Source: Trichuris trichiura
Taxonomy: Eukaryota > Nematoda > Enoplea > Trichinellida > Trichuridae
Assembly (NCBI GenBank): GCA_037903355.1
Contig: JBAJFE010000038.1
Coordinates: forward strand, 1,984,001-2,048,000
Direction: 5' to 3'
DNA length: 64,000 nucleotides
Part shown: positions 63,960 through 64,000 of the stretch, one piece after another
How positions within the stretch are numbered: the first letter of the stretch is position 1
Layout: each line of letters opens with the position of its first letter
Program-made: the position numbers and the translations under genes
Notes under the pieces: generated by a model
Told to the model about the DNA's origin: nothing
What the model saw: the letters and a program-made list of their open reading frames with translations, nothing else
The model's database searches: none

Positions 63960-64000
63960 CTGTAAACTGTAAGATAAGTTGGGATTGGGTGCGAGAATTA

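Overview
This is a window of a compact, AT-rich animal genome. Genes are split by many short introns, mostly 42-68 bp with GT-AG borders. The content points to a nematode: a metazoan chitin synthase, a secreted CAP-domain protein and secreted Kunitz proteins. A clade I parasite such as Trichuris is my best guess, and it is an inference from gene content and intron size. I rebuilt exons by hand from splice borders, reading-frame phase and remembered family conservation. Every main gene model closes in frame. There are no prokaryotic features.

Layout. 1-3.6 kb: the last two exons of an unrecognised + strand gene. 7.2-10.0 kb (-): CCDC51/MITOK, a mitochondrial inner-membrane protein. 10.9-13.7 kb (+): MELK kinase, 15 exons. 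It converges on a 22-exon chitin synthase (13.9-22.7 kb, -), with stop codons only 188 bp apart. 23.8-25.2 kb (-): PPAN/SSF1, a Brix-domain ribosome-assembly factor. 25.2-29.2 kb: no host gene; a hAT MITE and decayed repeats. 29.2-47.8 kb (-): a 15-exon golgin, TRIP11/GMAP-210, with several transposon relics in two introns of 4.0 and 4.4 kb. It shares a 314-bp divergent promoter with Pellino (48.1-51.9 kb, +), an E3 ligase of innate signalling. 52-55.2 kb: a Tigger-like element and a composite hAT/mariner element, side by side. 55.8-57.7 kb (-): a secreted CAP protein fused to a DUF5648-like domain. 61.4-63.5 kb (-): one orphan Kunitz exon and a complete secreted two-Kunitz gene with a histidine-rich tail. 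63.7 kb to the right edge: the last exon of another - strand gene.

The mobile DNA is the most unusual part. A foldback family has three copies (19989-20236, 39442-39826, 48975-49403), each flanked by 10-12 bp target duplications. The copy in Pellino intron 3 carries a perfect 70-bp copy of the splice acceptor and start of Pellino exon 3. A separate hAT-like family carries a mariner transposase N-terminal fragment inside it, in two copies.

The housekeeping genes (MELK, PPAN, TRIP11, CCDC51) show no functional link to each other. The CAP-DUF5648 and Kunitz genes at the right end look like a local group of secreted, host- or environment-facing proteins; chitin synthase would serve eggshell or pharyngeal chitin.
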